Positions 20,067-30,125 of a stretch of 34,331 nucleotides of DNA are shown piece after piece. The notes beneath the pieces were generated by a model that ran no database searches, was not told the DNA's origin, and worked only from the letters and a program-made list of their open reading frames with translations. Numbering within the stretch: position 1 is the stretch's first letter; each line of letters starts with the position of its first letter. Position numbers and translations under genes: made by a program. The stretch comes from an uncultured Flavobacteriaceae bacterium (GTDB lineage Bacteria; Bacteroidota; Bacteroidia; Flavobacteriales; Flavobacteriaceae), in NCBI GenBank assembly GCA_937937185.1, contig CALDCO010000089.1, forward strand, positions 1 through 34,331, in the 5' to 3' direction.

Positions 20067-23000
20067 TTGGATACAGAAATTTCTAGTGTATATAAATCTA
20101 TTACCCAATACAGTGTACTAATTATCCTTTTATTAGTTTCCTTTACTGTTTTTGGGCAAGATCCAGACAATGACGATCCTACAAATACAGCTTTTAGTTT
20201 GGGTAAACTAGAAATGCCTAACCCTAATAGTATAGAATCTAAATACAGTTACGACCCATTTTCAGACCGTTATATATACACTGAAAGTGTTGGCGATTTT
20301 AATATTAATTATCCTGTAATATTAACGCCTGAAGAGTATCAAGACCTAGTTCTAAAAGAGAATTTAAAATCCTATTACAAAGATAAAATTGATGCCACTA
20401 ATGACAAGAAAGGCGATGGCGAAGAAAAACAAAAAAACCTCTTACCAGATTTTTATGTTGATTCTGATTTCTTTGAAAGTATCTTTGGCGAAGGGCCTAT
20501 AAATATTGTTCCGCAAGGTTCTATTGAAATGGACTTAGGATTATTGTATACAAAACAAGATAACCCTTCTTTTTCACCTCGAAATAGAAGTAATATTTCT
20601 TTCGATTTTCAACAGCGTATCAGTTTAAGTTTACTAGGAAAAGTAGGATCGCGCTTGCAAGTTACAGCAAACTATGATACACAATCTACTTTTGATTTTC
20701 AAACCCTAGTGAAATTAGAATATACCCCTACCGAGGACGATATTATCCAGAAAATAGAAGTTGGTAATGTAAACATGCCTTTAAATAGCTCACTTATTAC
20801 AGGGGCACAAAGTTTATTTGGGGTAAAAACGCAGCTTAAGTTTGGTAAAACAACTGTAACTGGGGTGTTTTCCGAACAGCGATCAGACACCCGAACAGTG
20901 GTTGCTCAAGGTGGTGGAACTCTAGAAGAATTTGATTTTTTTATTAGAGATTACGACGAGAATAGACACTTTTTCCTAGCACAATATTTTAGAGAAAACT
21001 ATGATGAAGCACTATCTAACTATCCATTTATAAATACAAACATTCAAATTACTAGAGCAGAAGTTTGGGTAACCAATAGAAGTAATCGTACAGAGAATGT
21101 TAGGAATATTGTCGCTTTTCAAGATATTGGGGAATCTGATCGATTTGGAAACCCTGCAGTGATCTCTATTTCAGGTCCTGGCGCTTTTCCAGATAATGGA
21201 AATAACCAGTTAGATCCTACTAATATTGGTATGGCAGGTTCTCAATTAACAGAAGCCGTTAGAGATATTGCAACGGTTCAAGCTGGGGTTTTAGTGCCTG
21301 GAGCCAATGAAGGTTTCGATTTTGCTAAACTGGAAAATACTAGAAAATTAACCGAAGGACAGGAATATACATTAAACCCGCAATTGGGATACATTTCTTT
21401 AAACCAGCGATTAAATAATGATGAGGTTCTTGCAGTTGCATTCCAATATACGGTTGGTGGCGAGGTCTTTCAAGTTGGAGAATTTGCTAATGATGGTGTA
21501 AACTCTACCGATGTCGATACGGGTTCGGAAGGCGAAGTTGTTACCGTTTCTAATAATGCATTAATTCTTAAATTATTAAAAAGTAGTATTACAAGCACCT
21601 CACAGCCGGTATGGGATTTAATGATGAAAAACATATACAATACTGGTGCTTATCAATTAAGTCAGGAAGATTTTAAACTTAATATATTTTATAACGAATC
21701 CACACCTTTAAATTTTATCACGCCAGTTGGTGCTAGTTTTGGAATGGAATTTAATGGCAATCCCATTCAAGAAACCACTTTATTAAAACTGTTTAATTTA
21801 GACCGTTTAAATTTTAATAACGATCCGCAAACTAATGGCGACGGATTTTTCGACTTTGTACCTGGCCTTACGGTGATTCCTCAAAATGGAAAAATAGTCT
21901 TTACAAAAGTAGAACCCTTTGGACGTTATCTTTTTGATGTTTTAGTAGATCCTGCAACGCCTACTAATTATGATGATGAAGTTTACTTGAATGAAAACCA
22001 AGAAAAGTACGTCTATGATTTAATGTATAAGCAAACTAAAACTCAAGCATTAGACGAAATCGAAAAAAATAAATTTCAAATAAAAGGCCGTTATAAATCT
22101 GAAGGTGGCGAGGGCATTCCTATAGGTGGTTTCAATGTCCCTCGAGGTTCTGTAAGAGTTACCGCTGGGGGAAGACTTTTAGTAGAGGGCGTAGATTATA
22201 CCGTAAATTACCAATTAGGAAGGGTTCAAATTTTAGATGAAGCCTTAAGAGCATCAAATACACCAATAGAGGTATCTACCGAAAACAACTCCATTTTTGG
22301 GCAACAATCAAAGCGTTTTACAGGATTAAATGTCGAGCATCAGTTTAACAGAGATTTCTTAATAGGCGCTACTTTTTTAAATTTAAAAGAACGACCAATT
22401 ACTCAAAAGGCAGATTTTAACCAAGAACCTATCAACAATACGATTTTTGGGATAAATGGGAACTATTCTTCAGAAGTTCCCTTTTTAACGCGTTTAGCAA
22501 ATAAACTACCAAATATAGATACCGATGCACCTTCAAATTTTTCCTTTCGAGGAGAATTTGCCTATTTATTGCCTGGCTCTCCTAATGGGACTGACTTTAA
22601 TGGCGAGGCAACGTCGTATATCGATGATTTTGAAGGGACTCAAAATGGTATTGATTTAAAATCGGTATTGCCCTGGACGCTATCCAGTAGGCCGTTAAAT
22701 GTTAATGGTACTAATATGTTTGACGTTAGTGGTATTACCAATGGCTACGGAAGAGCTTTATTAAACTGGTACACCATAGATCAAACCTTTTTTAGTAACC
22801 GAAGACCAGACGATATAAGTGACGACGACATTTCAAGTGTGTATACCTCTCGTGTTTTTATAGACGAATTATTTCCGCAGCAAGACATTGCGCAAGGACA
22901 AACCACCGTATTAAACACATTAGATTTGGTGTATTATCCAGAAGAACGTGGCCCTTATAATTTTGATGAGGCGAATACCAATGGCGATGTGATTACTAAC

Positions 23001-26000
23001 CCTAGTGAATCTTGGGCTGGGATTACAAGAGAAATAACAGCAACAGATTTTGAGCAAGCAAATGTGGAGTATATCGACTTTTGGCTGCAAGATCCGTTTT
23101 TAGAAAATCCCGCGAATACAGGGGGAAAACTAGTTTTTAATTTAGGAAGCATTTCCGAAGACATCCTTAGAGATGGGCGCAAGCAATATGAAAATGGACT
23201 GCCTGCCGATGGTAATGCGTCATTATTACCAACAACAGATTATGGTACCGTAGTTCCACAAAACCAATCTTTAATTTACACGTTTGATACCACTGGAGAC
23301 GAAAGAACGAATCAAGACGTTGGTTTTGACGGTTATAACAATGCAGAGGAAGCCGCTGCTTTTCCGGCATTTAGTACTTTACCAGATCCTGCAAGAGACG
23401 ATTATCGTTTTTTCTTAAATGGCGAAGGCGGTGTTCTAGAACGTTACAGAGAATACAATGGTACCGAGGGAAATTCCCCAGACGCGTTTTCTGATACCGA
23501 TAGGGGGGCAACAACGCAACCTGATGTAGAAGATGTAAATCGAGATAATACCATGAATACTATTGATAGTTATTTTCAATACGAATTAGAAATTACTCGT
23601 CAGAATTTACCATTAAATAGTTTAGATGAGATCACGCCAACTAATCCTATAGGCGAGTTCTTAAATGATTTTAAGATTAGAACACGGGTTTTAGAAAATG
23701 GTGACGCAGAAACAGTGCGATGGTATCAATTTAGAGTTCCAGTAAAAGGCGATCATGTAGAAGCGGTTAATGGCATAACCGATTTAAGATCCATTCGTTT
23801 TGTTAGAATGTTTTTAAATGGCTTTTCAGATCCTACAATATTACGATTTGGTACTTTAGAACTCGTACGTAGCGATTGGAGACGTTATACTTTGGCATTA
23901 GATGAAGGCGATGCGACACCAGACGATCCGCAAACAGATTTTGCTGTGGGTGCAGTGAGCACACAAGATAATGATGGGAGTTATGCTTCTCCACCTGGTG
24001 TAGATCCTGAGCAACAAAATAACAACAACACCGTAGTACGTTTAAATGAACAAGCTTTAGTGGTAAACGTTTGTAATTTAGAAGCTGAAGATTCCAGAGC
24101 AGTTTATAAAAATATAGATGTAGACATGCGTCAATTTAAGCGCTTAAGAATGTTTATGCATGCTGGTGAAGGCGATAAGCCAGGGCTTGATACTGACGAG
24201 CTAGTTGGTTTTATTAGAATAGGAAATGATTTAACACAAAATTACTATCAAGTAGAAGTGCCTTTAACGGTCTCAACTGGCACCTCTCGTGAAGAACTAT
24301 GGCCTTCACAGAATGAAATCGATTTAAGATTAGAATTATTGCAGCAAATAAAATCTTTAGGAATTGATAATGGAACACTAGCAAACCCCGTACCTACATT
24401 TTATGATGTTGATGATAATGGCTCATTAAGCGATGCTCCAGTGCCTGAATTTTCAGATTATGAAGGGGTTAGTCAGCGTATTGCCATTAAAGGAAACCCT
24501 AATTTTGGGGCTATAAGAACCTTAATGGTTGGGGTTAAAAATAGAACACCAGATGATAATGGCTTATGTGGTGAGATTTGGTTTAATGAATTACGTTTGT
24601 CTGACATGGATAACGAAGGCGGTTGGGCAGCTGTAGCGGCTTTAGATACGAATTTAGCCGATTTTGCTAATGTAAGTGCCACAGGGCGTATGAGTACTTC
24701 TGGATTTGGCTCTATAGAGCAAGGGCCTAATGAAAGAAGCCGAGAAGATGTTCAGCAATACGATGTGGTTACTAATGTAAATGTAGGGCAATTGCTACCA
24801 AAAAAATGGGGCATACAAATTCCATTTAATTATGGTCGTGGGGTCGAGTTAATTACACCTGAATACGACCAGCAGTTTAAGGATATCGAATTAGATACAC
24901 GGCTGGAAACCGCTGAAAATAATGAACAAAGAGATATAATTAAAGAGCAATCTGAAGATTTTACTAGGCGGCAAAGTATCAACTTTATTGGCGTGCGTAA
25001 AAATAGAACGGGAGAGAGCAAGCCTCATTTTTACGATGTCGAAAATTTTACTGCTAACTATTCGTACAATAAGGTAGACCATCGCGATTTTGAAATTGAA
25101 AACTCTACAGATAAACAAGTCACTGCTGGACTTAATTATGCCTATAATTTTGATCCTAAATCCATAGAACCTTTTAAGAAAAACGACTCCTTATTTACAG
25201 GAAAATATTGGAAACTTTTAAAGGATTTTAATTTTAATCCGTTGCCTGCAAGTTTTTCGTTAAGTTCTAATCTTAATAGGCAATTTAACAAACAGAAGTT
25301 TAGAGATATCGATCTTGGCGGAGACAATATTGCGATTGAAGAGCTGTTTAGAAGAAACTATACATTCGATTTCCAATATAATTTTAATTGGAACTTAACA
25401 AGCGCCCTTCAACTTAATTATTCTGCAGCTAATAATAACATTGTACGAAACTATTTTATAGACGATCAACTTAATGGTCTACAAGATCCTACATTAGACG
25501 TATGGGATGGGTTTTTCGATTTTGGTGATCCCAATAGGCAGTATCAACAATTGGGTGTTAATTATGAATTGCCATTAAATAAAATACCTATTTTAAACTT
25601 TTTAAAAGCAACGTACTCTTATTCTGGGGAGTTTCAGTGGCAAAAAGGCTCAGATTTATTTGGAAATATAGATGGTTTTAATCTTGGTAATTCCGTTTCA
25701 AATGGCAATACGCAAGCCTTAAATACAACCCTAGATATGAATAAGTTTTATAAGATAATAGGACTTAAAAAGAAAAGGGGAAATGCCAGAGTAGCAAGTA
25801 GGCCAGTAGGAAGAGGTACCCCACCAGATGCCAAAGCAGATAAAAAGAAAGCCAAGCCAAAGAAAAAAGGAAAAGGTTCTAAATTAGGAAATACGGCTGT
25901 TGGAATTTTAACCATGGTAAAGCGTATTCAAGCTAACTACACAGAAAATAATGGCACATTTTTACCTGGTTATCTCAACACACCAGGCTTTATAGGAACT

Positions 26001-27272
26001 TTAAAACCCACACTAGGCTATACTTTTGGAAGCCAGAGAGATGTTAGGCAACTGGCGGCCCGAAATGGTTGGTTAACCTTATTTCCTGAATTTAATCAAC
26101 AATATACCTCTAATTTAACACGTCAGTTAGATGTTTCGGCAAGTATAGAACCGTTAAAAGATTTAAAAATAGACGTTATTGGTTTTAGAACTTATGCCGA
26201 AAACTTTACAGAAAACTATAGAGTCGATAATAATGCTGGAGATTTAGAATACGTGCCATTAACCCCTAATACTTTTGGTAATTATGGCATTTCTACCTTT
26301 ACATTGCCTACAGCTTTTAGTAGAAGTGATGAAACAAGATCTGAAACATTTGAAACATTTAGTGATAACCGTTTAATTATTGCAAGGCGCTTAGCCTTCC
26401 AAAATGGAGTAGATTTTACCAACCCTAATAATTTTGATGCCGATGGTTATCCAAAAGGATTTGGCAGAACTAGCCAAGCCGTACTATTACCAGCTTTTAC
26501 TAGTGCGTATTCAGGGCAAAAAGCAAATCGAATAAACTTAGATGTTATAAAGGACATTCCTATCCCAAATTGGGATTTAAAATACTCGGGTTTTATGAAG
26601 TTAAAATGGTTTAAAAAGCGATTTAAGCGATTCTCTTTAACCCATGGGTATCGTTCAAGTTACACCATTAACCAATTTAGAACCAATTTAGATTTCCAGT
26701 CTATCGATTTTAGTAGAGATTATTTTTCGCAACCTGCAGACGCTCTAGATCAAGCTGGAAATTATAAAAACGAAGAGCTCTATAGTAATGTTAATTTAGC
26801 TGAAATGTTTTCGCCATTGGCTCGAATAGATTTTGAAATGAAAAATTCGGTTAAGATACTTACAGAAATCAAGAAAGACCGTTTGTTGTCTTTAAGTTTC
26901 GATAATAATTTACTTACAGAAGTTCAAGGTTTAGAATACAGAATTGGTGTAGGCTATCGTTTTAAAGATGTGCGGATAAGGACAAAATTAGCAGGGCCTA
27001 AAAAATCGGTTGTTAGTGATTTATTAATGGAGTTAGACGGTTCTGTAAGAGACAATAAAACCATTATTCGTTATTTAGACATAGAGAATAACCAAATTAC
27101 TAACGGGCAAACAATTTATGGGCTAAATTATAAAGCCAACTATTCATTTAGTAAAGCCCTAACTGGTATTTTCTATTTTGATTATTCCTTCTCAGAATAC
27201 GCGATATCAACGGCATTTCCTCAAACAACAATACGGTCTGGAATTACTTTAAAATATAACTTCGGAAACTAG
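20067..27272 (+). CDS. sprA: Cell surface protein SprA (T9SS outer-membrane translocon / gliding motility)
   Basis: 2401 aa; signal peptide, TTG start 7 bp after ruvA; repeated 'KIEVGNVNMPLNSSLITGAQSLFGVKTQLKFGKTTVTGVFSEQRS', 'FSFRGEFAYLLPGSPNGTDFNGEATSYIDDFEGTQNGIDLKS', 'KRIQANYTENNGTFLPGYLNTPGFIG'; ruvA-sprA-gcvH order matches the flavobacterial arrangement. Confidence 0.95.
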   Translation: MDTEISSVYKSITQYSVLIILLLVSFTVFGQDPDNDDPTNTAFSLGKLEMPNPNSIESKYSYDPFSDRYIYTESVGDFNINYPVILTPEEYQDLVLKENLKSYYKDKIDATNDKKGDGEEKQKNLLPDFYVDSDFFESIFGEGPINIVPQGSIEMDLGLLYTKQDNPSFSPRNRSNISFDFQQRISLSLLGKVGSRLQVTANYDTQSTFDFQTLVKLEYTPTEDDIIQKIEVGNVNMPLNSSLITGAQSLFGVKTQLKFGKTTVTGVFSEQRSDTRTVVAQGGGTLEEFDFFIRDYDENRHFFLAQYFRENYDEALSNYPFINTNIQITRAEVWVTNRSNRTENVRNIVAFQDIGESDRFGNPAVISISGPGAFPDNGNNQLDPTNIGMAGSQLTEAVRDIATVQAGVLVPGANEGFDFAKLENTRKLTEGQEYTLNPQLGYISLNQRLNNDEVLAVAFQYTVGGEVFQVGEFANDGVNSTDVDTGSEGEVVTVSNNALILKLLKSSITSTSQPVWDLMMKNIYNTGAYQLSQEDFKLNIFYNESTPLNFITPVGASFGMEFNGNPIQETTLLKLFNLDRLNFNNDPQTNGDGFFDFVPGLTVIPQNGKIVFTKVEPFGRYLFDVLVDPATPTNYDDEVYLNENQEKYVYDLMYKQTKTQALDEIEKNKFQIKGRYKSEGGEGIPIGGFNVPRGSVRVTAGGRLLVEGVDYTVNYQLGRVQILDEALRASNTPIEVSTENNSIFGQQSKRFTGLNVEHQFNRDFLIGATFLNLKERPITQKADFNQEPINNTIFGINGNYSSEVPFLTRLANKLPNIDTDAPSNFSFRGEFAYLLPGSPNGTDFNGEATSYIDDFEGTQNGIDLKSVLPWTLSSRPLNVNGTNMFDVSGITNGYGRALLNWYTIDQTFFSNRRPDDISDDDISSVYTSRVFIDELFPQQDIAQGQTTVLNTLDLVYYPEERGPYNFDEANTNGDVITNPSESWAGITREITATDFEQANVEYIDFWLQDPFLENPANTGGKLVFNLGSISEDILRDGRKQYENGLPADGNASLLPTTDYGTVVPQNQSLIYTFDTTGDERTNQDVGFDGYNNAEEAAAFPAFSTLPDPARDDYRFFLNGEGGVLERYREYNGTEGNSPDAFSDTDRGATTQPDVEDVNRDNTMNTIDSYFQYELEITRQNLPLNSLDEITPTNPIGEFLNDFKIRTRVLENGDAETVRWYQFRVPVKGDHVEAVNGITDLRSIRFVRMFLNGFSDPTILRFGTLELVRSDWRRYTLALDEGDATPDDPQTDFAVGAVSTQDNDGSYASPPGVDPEQQNNNNTVVRLNEQALVVNVCNLEAEDSRAVYKNIDVDMRQFKRLRMFMHAGEGDKPGLDTDELVGFIRIGNDLTQNYYQVEVPLTVSTGTSREELWPSQNEIDLRLELLQQIKSLGIDNGTLANPVPTFYDVDDNGSLSDAPVPEFSDYEGVSQRIAIKGNPNFGAIRTLMVGVKNRTPDDNGLCGEIWFNELRLSDMDNEGGWAAVAALDTNLADFANVSATGRMSTSGFGSIEQGPNERSREDVQQYDVVTNVNVGQLLPKKWGIQIPFNYGRGVELITPEYDQQFKDIELDTRLETAENNEQRDIIKEQSEDFTRRQSINFIGVRKNRTGESKPHFYDVENFTANYSYNKVDHRDFEIENSTDKQVTAGLNYAYNFDPKSIEPFKKNDSLFTGKYWKLLKDFNFNPLPASFSLSSNLNRQFNKQKFRDIDLGGDNIAIEELFRRNYTFDFQYNFNWNLTSALQLNYSAANNNIVRNYFIDDQLNGLQDPTLDVWDGFFDFGDPNRQYQQLGVNYELPLNKIPILNFLKATYSYSGEFQWQKGSDLFGNIDGFNLGNSVSNGNTQALNTTLDMNKFYKIIGLKKKRGNARVASRPVGRGTPPDAKADKKKAKPKKKGKGSKLGNTAVGILTMVKRIQANYTENNGTFLPGYLNTPGFIGTLKPTLGYTFGSQRDVRQLAARNGWLTLFPEFNQQYTSNLTRQLDVSASIEPLKDLKIDVIGFRTYAENFTENYRVDNNAGDLEYVPLTPNTFGNYGISTFTLPTAFSRSDETRSETFETFSDNRLIIARRLAFQNGVDFTNPNNFDADGYPKGFGRTSQAVLLPAFTSAYSGQKANRINLDVIKDIPIPNWDLKYSGFMKLKWFKKRFKRFSLTHGYRSSYTINQFRTNLDFQSIDFSRDYFSQPADALDQAGNYKNEELYSNVNLAEMFSPLARIDFEMKNSVKILTEIKKDRLLSLSFDNNLLTEVQGLEYRIGVGYRFKDVRIRTKLAGPKKSVVSDLLMELDGSVRDNKTIIRYLDIENNQITNGQTIYGLNYKANYSFSKALTGIFYFDYSFSEYAISTAFPQTTIRSGITLKYNFGN

Positions 27273-27283
27273 CAACTATTGGG

Positions 27284-27314
27284 TTTGAATTTACCAATGG
27301 ATTAAATACATTTG
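27284..27314 (+). promoter_or_regulatory. Bacteroidetes-type sigma-A promoter for gcvH (TTTG-N19-TACATTTG)
   Basis: TTTG at 27284-27287 and TACATTTG at 27307-27314 match the -33 TTTG / -7 TAnnTTTG consensus with 19-nt spacing, 24 nt before the gcvH ATG. Confidence 0.6.
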
Positions 27315-27337
27315 TAAAAATATTATACGATAAGACA

Positions 27338-27718
27338 ATGAATATTCCTTCAGAATTAAAATACACTAAAGACCACGAATGGGTTAGAATAAATGGCGAA
27401 GAACTCACCGTTGGTATTACCGATTTTGCCCAAAGTGAACTGGGAGATATCGTTTACGTAGAAGTAGAAACACTAGATGAAACCTTAAATGCAGATGAGG
27501 TTTTTGGAACTGTAGAAGCGGTAAAAACAGTATCTGATTTGTTTTTACCTGTTTCAGGAGAGATCATTGCTTTTAATGAGTTGCTTGAAGACGAACCCGA
27601 AAAAGTAAATACTGATCCCTATGGCGACGGATGGATGATAAAAATTAAAGCTTCAGACCTGTCTGAATTTGATAATTTACTTTCTGCCAATGATTATAAA
27701 GCCTTAATTAGTGCTTAA
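27338..27718 (+). CDS. gcvH: Glycine cleavage system H protein
   Basis: 126 aa; 'YTKDHEWVRINGEELTVGITDFAQSELGDIVYVEV', 'FGTVEAVKTVSDLFLPVSGEI'. Confidence 0.97.
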   Translation: MNIPSELKYTKDHEWVRINGEELTVGITDFAQSELGDIVYVEVETLDETLNADEVFGTVEAVKTVSDLFLPVSGEIIAFNELLEDEPEKVNTDPYGDGWMIKIKASDLSEFDNLLSANDYKALISA

Positions 27719-28079
27719 AAAAGGACTAGTAGTTGTTAGTAGCTTTTATAGTTTAGCATTAGCAATTTTAAGTTTAATAAATATTAATGGTAAACTTCCA
27801 CCAATAAAAAACAGTGATAAGTTATATCATGCCATCGCCTATTTTATTTTTACAGGCTTATGGTATTTTACTTTTTATTTTACATTTGAATTTAAAAAAA
27901 ATAAAGCATTAGCATTTGCTTTTATTGCTTCAGCTTCCTTTGGAATTATAATAGAAATTCTTCAAGGTATTCTCACTGAAAACAGAGAAAGTGATGTGTA
28001 TGATGTTATTGCCAATACGGTTGGAACCATTTTGGCATTATTAATGATGATTATAATAAAAAAAAGAGACGTTAAATAG
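27711..28079 (+). CDS. VanZ family membrane protein
   Basis: 122 aa, GTG start overlapping the gcvH stop; 'SDKLYHAIAYFIFTGLW', 'GIIIEILQGILTENRESDVYDVIANTVGTILA'. Confidence 0.88.
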   Translation: MLKKGLVVVSSFYSLALAILSLININGKLPPIKNSDKLYHAIAYFIFTGLWYFTFYFTFEFKKNKALAFAFIASASFGIIIEILQGILTENRESDVYDVIANTVGTILALLMMIIIKKRDVK

Positions 28080-28148
28080 TAATAACACTTGTTAAATTCA
28101 CTAAAAAATAGTTATTTTAGCGAATCAAGTAAATAAAATTTTCGAGAT

Positions 28149-28871
28149 ATGGAGCCAAAGAAGAATCCCAAATCAAATGTAGGACGGAACAGTTCTTTAT
28201 ATTTTGCTGTAGGTTTAGCATTAATGTTGTTTTTAACTTATTATGCTATAAATTATAAAACCTACGACAAACAAGCGATCGATATAGGGCAACTTAATTT
28301 AGATGATGAGTTGGAGGAAGAAGTGCCAATTACTGAGCAATTAGTAACACCGCCACCACCGCCACCGCCACCACCTGCAGCTCCAGAAATTATTGAAGTT
28401 GTTGAAGATGAAGAAGAGGTTGAAGAAACAGTAATAGAATCTACAGAAACGACGCAAGAAGAAGAAATTGTTGAGGTTGAAGAGGTTGAAGTAGAGGAAG
28501 TGGAAGAAGATGTTGAAGTTGCTTTCGCGGTTATTGAAAACGTACCTGTTTTTCCAGGTTGTGAAGGCGGCGATAATAATGCCAAGAAAAAATGTATGAA
28601 CAACAAAATCAAGAAATTTGTTGGTAAAAAATTTAACACAGATTTGGCCTCAGATTTAGGTTTATCGGGGGTACAAAAAATTAGTGTCTTCTTCAAAATA
28701 GATAAAACAGGAGATATTGTAGATATTAAAGCCAGAGCGCCGCACCCAAGATTAGAGGCAGAAGCAAAACGTATTACAAACCTGTTACCAAAAATGAAAC
28801 CAGGTAGACAACGTGGAAAAGCGGTAAGAGTACCTTATTACTTACCTATTAAATTCCAAGTACAAGACTAA
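28149..28871 (+). CDS. TonB-like energy transducer (Pro-rich and acidic linker, TonB C-terminal domain)
   Basis: 240 aa; single N-terminal TM, PPPPPPPPP tract, E/V-rich linker, C-terminal 'VPVFPGCEGGDNNAKKKCMNNKIKKFV...ISVFFKIDKTGDIVDIKARAPHPRLEAEAKRITNLLPKMKPG'. Confidence 0.9.
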   Translation: MEPKKNPKSNVGRNSSLYFAVGLALMLFLTYYAINYKTYDKQAIDIGQLNLDDELEEEVPITEQLVTPPPPPPPPPAAPEIIEVVEDEEEVEETVIESTETTQEEEIVEVEEVEVEEVEEDVEVAFAVIENVPVFPGCEGGDNNAKKKCMNNKIKKFVGKKFNTDLASDLGLSGVQKISVFFKIDKTGDIVDIKARAPHPRLEAEAKRITNLLPKMKPGRQRGKAVRVPYYLPIKFQVQD

Positions 28872-28896
28872 ATTGTAAGACATTCATAATATAATT

Positions 28897-28928
28897 AAAA
28901 CCCCGTTGTAAACTTACAGCGGGGTTTT
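28897..28928 (+). terminator. Terminator after the first TonB-like gene
   Basis: aaaaccccgttgtaa-act-ttacagcggggttttt type stem with one G-U pair and a T-run. Confidence 0.8.
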
Positions 28929-28987
28929 TGGTTTTGGTATGCTTATTGTTATTTCTTCATAACATTAACATTTAAACATAAATTATT

Positions 28988-29794
28988 ATGAAACATTCAA
29001 ACGAAAGTCGCCATCTCGTTCGCCAAAACGAGACTGTTGCGCAAAAATCACAAAAGCACGATGTAAATTTACAAAAAAACTCAACACTGTATTTTCAGGT
29101 TGGGTTAATCGTATGTCTATTAGCCAGCTATGCGGGCTTAGAAATGCGTTTTGAAAAAACGATAGCTACTTATACAGATGATACTGTAATGCTAGAGGAA
29201 GATGCCGAGTTTGCTATGGGAACTTTTAAAGTTTATAAAGACCCAGAAGTAGAGGTAAAGCCTAGGGTTAAAAAACGAACGGCCATTATTAAGAACAAAA
29301 TTAAAGTTGTTGAAAACGATTATAAAGAATTAGATAATGCTTTAAAACTTGTTACAGAGGTGCCAACAGTAACTACTAAAACAATATTAAAAGAAGATGA
29401 TAAAGTTTTGGATATAGAGAAACCAGAAGTACCAGTGAGTATATTGGTGGTTCAAAAAGTACCAGTATATCCTGGTTGCGAGAGCGCAAAAAATAATGAT
29501 GAAAGAAGAAAATGCATGTCGCGTAAATTAACGAAGCATATTCAAAGAAAATTTGACTCAGATTTGGGCTCAGAACTAGGTTTATCTGGCGGTAAACACC
29601 AAATTTATGTTAGTTTTAAAATTAATAAACAAGGAGAAGTAGAAGTTTTAAGAACAAGAGCGCCGCACCCTCAATTAGAAAAAGAAGCGCATCGTGTCAT
29701 TTCAAAAGTACCAAAAATGCAACCTGGAATAAATGATAAAAAAGCAGTAGATGTATTATATACCGTGCCTATTAAATTTCAGGTAAACGATTAA
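28988..29794 (+). CDS. TonB-like energy transducer, divergent paralog
   Basis: 268 aa; single TM 'LYFQVGLIVCLLASYAGLEM'; basic K-rich linker; C-terminal 'VPVYPGCESAKNNDERRKCMSRKLTKHI...YVSFKINKQGEVEVLRTRAPHPQLEKEAHRVISKVPKMQPG'. Confidence 0.85.
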   Translation: MKHSNESRHLVRQNETVAQKSQKHDVNLQKNSTLYFQVGLIVCLLASYAGLEMRFEKTIATYTDDTVMLEEDAEFAMGTFKVYKDPEVEVKPRVKKRTAIIKNKIKVVENDYKELDNALKLVTEVPTVTTKTILKEDDKVLDIEKPEVPVSILVVQKVPVYPGCESAKNNDERRKCMSRKLTKHIQRKFDSDLGSELGLSGGKHQIYVSFKINKQGEVEVLRTRAPHPQLEKEAHRVISKVPKMQPGINDKKAVDVLYTVPIKFQVND

Positions 29795-29821
29795 GTATAT
29801 TATCGTATTCTAAAACAAAGA

Positions 29822-29849
29822 AAAGCCAGTATCGAATGATACTGGCTTT
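29822..29849 (+). terminator. Terminator-like hairpin after the second TonB-like gene
   Basis: aaagccagtatc-gaat-gatactggcttt, 12-bp perfect stem. Confidence 0.7.
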
Positions 29850-30125
29850 GTATATTTCAGTAATAATAAAATTAAATGTATATTAGATTAGGTTTACGCC
29901 ATTTTAAATTAAAAACCAATGTTCGGTATAAGGATTTAGTTTGAAAAAGCCGTCAAATTGAGTGATTTTTCACAGTAAAACGAAGAAAAATCGTATAGAA
30001 ATTAGGCTTTTTATTTAAAATTTATTGGTCTTCGATACCATTTTCTATCGAATATCATTTAGATTGCTGGAAATTTTCTTATGTCGAACTCGCATTAAAA
30101 AAGTATCATAAAAAATACAACATTT

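Noticed and set aside
20699-25327. Minus-strand ORFs inside sprA
   Set aside because: Short antisense ORFs within a 7.2-kb conserved CDS; expected by chance.
28262-28696. 144-aa minus-strand Ser/Thr-rich ORF opposite the first TonB-like gene
   Set aside because: Shadow of the Pro/Glu-rich low-complexity coding DNA (GAA/GTT repeats read in antisense); no independent coding signal.
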